Part shown: one piece after another, positions 5,547-6,765 of the stretch
Numbering within the stretch: position 1 is the first letter of the stretch
Layout: every line of letters starts with the position of its first letter
Assembly: GCA_021202305.1 (NCBI GenBank)
Contig: JAJQDG010000228.1
Span: forward strand, 1-6,765
DNA from: Candidatus Gastranaerophilales bacterium
GTDB taxonomy: Bacteria > Cyanobacteriota > Vampirovibrionia > Gastranaerophilales > Gastranaerophilaceae
Direction of reading: 5' to 3'
DNA length: 6,765 nt
Position numbers and translations under genes: made by a program
Notes under the pieces: model-generated
Told to the model about the DNA's origin: nothing
What the model saw: the letters and a program-made list of their open reading frames with translations, nothing else
Databases searched by the model: none

Positions 5547-6307
5547 TATTCATCTCCTTTTATGTTGAAAAAATTTTTTGCAGTTTGTGTTGTAACAATA
5601 TCCACATGTTCTGTTGTAGTATCTTTAAGATTTGCAATTTCTTTTGCAATAAATTTTAAATATTTGGGCGAATTTTCTTCCCCTCTAAAGGGGTGCGGCG
5701 TGAGATAGGGCGCATCTGTTTCAAGAACAATCGATTCAAGCGGCACGGATTTCACAACCTCTTTTATTTTTTTTGAATTTTTAAAAGTTAAAACCCCGCC
5801 TATTCCAAGAAGCCACCCTTCATTTATACACTTTTGCGCAAAATCAATGCTCCCTGAAAAACAGTGCATTACGGCTTTTTTAATATTTAATCCCTTCATA
5901 ATATTAAAGGTATCTTCATGGGCTTCTCTATCATGGATTAAAACCGGCAAATCCAGACAAAGCGCAATTTCAAGCTGGCTTTTAAAAATTTCCGTTTGCT
6001 TTTTTATATTGGTTCTGTCCCAATAATAATCAAGCCCGATTTCACCTATGGCAATAACTTTAGGATTTTGGCTTACAAGATTATAAATATCTTTAGGCGT
6101 ATTTTCTTCATATTTTAAAACGTCTTCAGGATGCACTCCAAGCGCGCCGAAAAGCATAGGATACGAATTTGCAAGGTTCAACACCGCGCCGAAATTATCC
6201 GGTGAAGATGAAGGCACAATAATAACATCAACCCCCGCCTCTTTGGATTCTTTTATCGCAAGCGGCGGATTTTTTAACATGTCAATATGTGAGTGAGTAT
6301 CTATCAT
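5546..6307 (-). CDS. tatD: TatD family metal-dependent hydrolase/DNase
   Basis: TatD/YcfH proteins are cytosolic TIM-barrel amidohydrolases with two divalent metals; studied members act as 3'-5' exonucleases on DNA or RNA and help in repair or nucleic acid turnover. The 253-aa length is typical. Metal-binding and catalytic residues are all visible: H5 and H7 in 'IDTHSHID', E89 in 'IGEIGLDYY', H125 in 'PVLIHDREAH', H148 in 'MHCFSGS' and D198 in 'LETDAPYLTPHP'. The conserved arginine-glycine pair follows in 'PFRGEENSP'. Whether it is closer to TatD or YcfH cannot be settled here, so the symbol is family-level. The ATG at 6307 has no Shine-Dalgarno but has a well-formed promoter ending 7 nt upstream, suggesting a leaderless start. 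A longer transcript from the 52-aa ORF could also cover it. Its 3' end overlaps the 84-aa gene by one base. Confidence 0.95.
   Translation of the reverse strand: MIDTHSHIDMLKNPPLAIKESKEAGVDVIIVPSSSPDNFGAVLNLANSYPMLFGALGVHPEDVLKYEENTPKDIYNLVSQNPKVIAIGEIGLDYYWDRTNIKKQTEIFKSQLEIALCLDLPVLIHDREAHEDTFNIMKGLNIKKAVMHCFSGSIDFAQKCINEGWLLGIGGVLTFKNSKKIKEVVKSVPLESIVLETDAPYLTPHPFRGEENSPKYLKFIAKEIANLKDTTTEHVDIVTTQTAKNFFNIKGDE
5554..5560 (-). promoter_or_regulatory. Ribosome binding site of the 84-aa gene, inside tatD
   Basis: The minus strand reads AAAGGAG, 7 nt before the ATG at 5546. It is formed by the last codons of tatD (AAA GGA GAT GAA TAA). The tatD stop overlaps the new ATG as TAATG, so this junction has both a strong binding site and a coupled stop/start. 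Confidence 0.85.
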
Positions 6308-6314
6308 ACACTTA

Positions 6315-6344
6315 ATTTTAGCAGATAAATACCCTCTGTGCCAA
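6315..6344 (-). promoter_or_regulatory. Promoter of tatD and the operon behind it
   Basis: On the minus strand, TTGGCA (6339-6344) matches five of six -35 positions. After 18 bp it is followed by TAAAAT (6315-6320), five of six at -10, with an extended -10 TGC directly before it. The -10 box ends 7 nt before the tatD ATG, so the transcript would begin at or next to the start codon. The -35 box begins just after the stop of the 52-aa ORF, so the promoter lies exactly in the gap between the two genes. Confidence 0.7.
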
Positions 6345-6347
6345 ATT

Positions 6348-6506
6348 TTATTCTTCAGGAATAAAAACGGGCGTCATCAGCTTTTTTATAAAACTTGAAA
6401 TAAAGTTTACATCTTCCCTTTTAAGTTGATTTTCCTTCAAATTTTTTAATTCCGCAAAAATCGGATTATACTCCGAAAATTCAGGGTCAAAATCGCGGTT
6501 TTCCAT
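6348..6506 (-). CDS. Small 52-aa protein upstream of tatD
   Basis: A short frame too small for common ORF cut-offs. It reads M-E-N-R-D-F-D-P-E-F at the start and ends K-K-L-M-T-P-V-F-I-P-E-E before TAA at 6348-6350. A good Shine-Dalgarno AAGGAG lies 8 nt before its ATG at 6506, and codon use resembles the neighbouring genes. Residues 16-44 could form amphipathic helices ('FAELKNLKENQL', 'VNFISSFIKKL'). It has no signal peptide, membrane helix or cysteine. It lies 40 nt upstream of tatD in the same direction, with the tatD promoter between them. I recognise no family. Without this gene, the stretch 6308-6606 would be an unusually long gap for this window, which supports it being real. Confidence 0.7.
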   Translation of the reverse strand: MENRDFDPEFSEYNPIFAELKNLKENQLKREDVNFISSFIKKLMTPVFIPEE

Positions 6507-6549
6507 TCAGGTTTCTCCTTTTTTTAACTTCGTCATCCTTCGATTTATA
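6507..6549 (-). promoter_or_regulatory. Leader of the 52-aa gene: TATAAA box, nine-codon mini-ORF and Shine-Dalgarno
   Basis: On the minus strand a TATAAA (6544-6549) lies 7 nt before an ATG at 6536. That ATG opens a nine-codon frame, MTKLKKGET, which stops at TGA (6507-6509) directly before the ATG of the 52-aa gene and in the same frame. The Shine-Dalgarno AAGGAG of the 52-aa gene (6515-6520) lies inside the mini-ORF. No good -35 was found. The mini-ORF may be chance; the Shine-Dalgarno is solid. Confidence 0.4.
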
Positions 6550-6591
6550 TGTCGGCACAAATCTCTTTTTGCTTTAGGTTTTGTGTATTTA

Positions 6592-6600
6592 TGTTAAAAT
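6592..6600 (+). promoter_or_regulatory. Extended -10 promoter element of tsaE
   Basis: TGTTAAAAT is an extended -10 (TGn followed by TAAAAT, five of six) ending 6 nt before the tsaE ATG at 6607. The -35 region is weak, as is common with extended -10 promoters. No Shine-Dalgarno lies between the box and the ATG, so the transcript would start at or beside the start codon. Confidence 0.6.
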
Positions 6601-6606
6601 TGGCTT

Positions 6607-6765
6607 ATGAGAATAGAAAATTTGGAACAAACAAATCTTCTTGCCTGTTTATTGGGTGAAAACATTAAAGAAAAAGGAGCTTTTATTCTTCTTTACGGCG
6701 AAATTGGCGCCGGAAAAACCGCTTTTACAAGGTTTTTATTAAAATATTTGGGCGTAAAAGAAAAT
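6607..6765 (+). CDS. tsaE: TsaE, tRNA t6A biosynthesis ATPase (3' partial)
   Basis: The first 53 residues are visible and the gene runs off the window, against a usual length of about 140-160 aa. 'LLYGEIGAGKTAFTRFLLKYLG' is split by the family pattern L-x-G-[DE]-[LI]-G-A-G-K-T-x-[FL]-x-R, with Walker A G31-E-I-G-A-G-K37-T38 followed by the typical arginine at 42 and 'LG' at 48-49. The position of the P-loop about 30 residues from the start is as in YjeE/TsaE. TsaE works with TsaB and TsaD to make N6-threonylcarbamoyladenosine at position 37 of ANN-decoding tRNAs, and ATP binding drives turnover of the complex. The gene is divergent from the tatD/tlyA operon and has its own promoter with a probable leaderless start. 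The missing 3' part prevents checking Walker B. Confidence 0.92.
   Translation, partial: MRIENLEQTNLLACLLGENIKEKGAFILLYGEIGAGKTAFTRFLLKYLGVKEN

Noticed and set aside
6507..6536. TGA recoded as a sense codon, joining the mini-ORF to the 52-aa frame
   Set aside because: TGA ends other genes in the window normally (phosphohexomutase, tlyA, thioredoxin), and the ATG after it has its own well-spaced ribosome site.
1..6765. CRISPR array, insertion sequence, tRNA/rRNA gene or defence system
   Set aside because: No regularly spaced direct repeats, transposase motifs, terminal inverted repeats or tRNA-like cloverleaf were seen; the genes are mostly housekeeping with uniform base use.

Overview
The window is AT-rich bacterial DNA, roughly one third G+C by eye, and densely coded. 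A TolC-type outer-membrane protein tail and a membrane-anchored, probably periplasmic thioredoxin point to a diderm bacterium. The overall style (A/T-ending codons, Lys/Asn/Ile-rich proteins, a REC-STAS regulator, small lineage-type proteins among housekeeping genes) suggests the non-photosynthetic cyanobacterial relatives (Vampirovibrionia/Melainabacteria, e.g. Gastranaerophilales). This assignment is an inference from style, not proof. No mobile element, CRISPR array, rRNA or tRNA gene was found.

Layout: (1) 1-208, plus strand: C-terminal end of a TolC-family protein, cut by the window edge. (2) 254-1153, minus strand, convergent with it: a receiver-domain protein with a degenerate STAS domain. 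(3) 1154-1227: a short divergent promoter region. (4) 1228-2748, plus strand: a phosphomannomutase/phosphoglucomutase. (5) 2787-2819: a perfect 14-bp hairpin, a likely bidirectional terminator between convergent units. (6) 2832-6506, minus strand: a tight operon read right to left as a 52-aa ORF, tatD, an 84-aa orphan, tlyA, a 404-aa SEC-C protein and a membrane-anchored thioredoxin. (7) 6507-6606: a divergent promoter region. (8) 6607-6765, plus strand: the 5' end of tsaE, cut by the window edge.

The minus-strand operon is strongly coupled at the translational level. Two junctions share TAATG (stop overlapping start), one overlaps by 20 nt, and one is separated by 3 nt. At three of these four junctions the Shine-Dalgarno sequence is built from the last codons of the upstream gene. 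Its recognisable members act in rRNA modification (TlyA), metal-dependent hydrolysis/nuclease activity (TatD) and thiol-disulfide chemistry (thioredoxin). The SEC-C protein and the two small proteins have no function I can assign.

No clear new defence or mobile system is present; the content is mostly housekeeping. The best leads are a repeated arrangement in which a good -10 box sits only 6-8 nt before an SD-less ATG (suggesting leaderless mRNAs), the REC-STAS regulator that lacks the usual STAS serine, and the unassigned 84-aa, 52-aa and SEC-C proteins in the operon.
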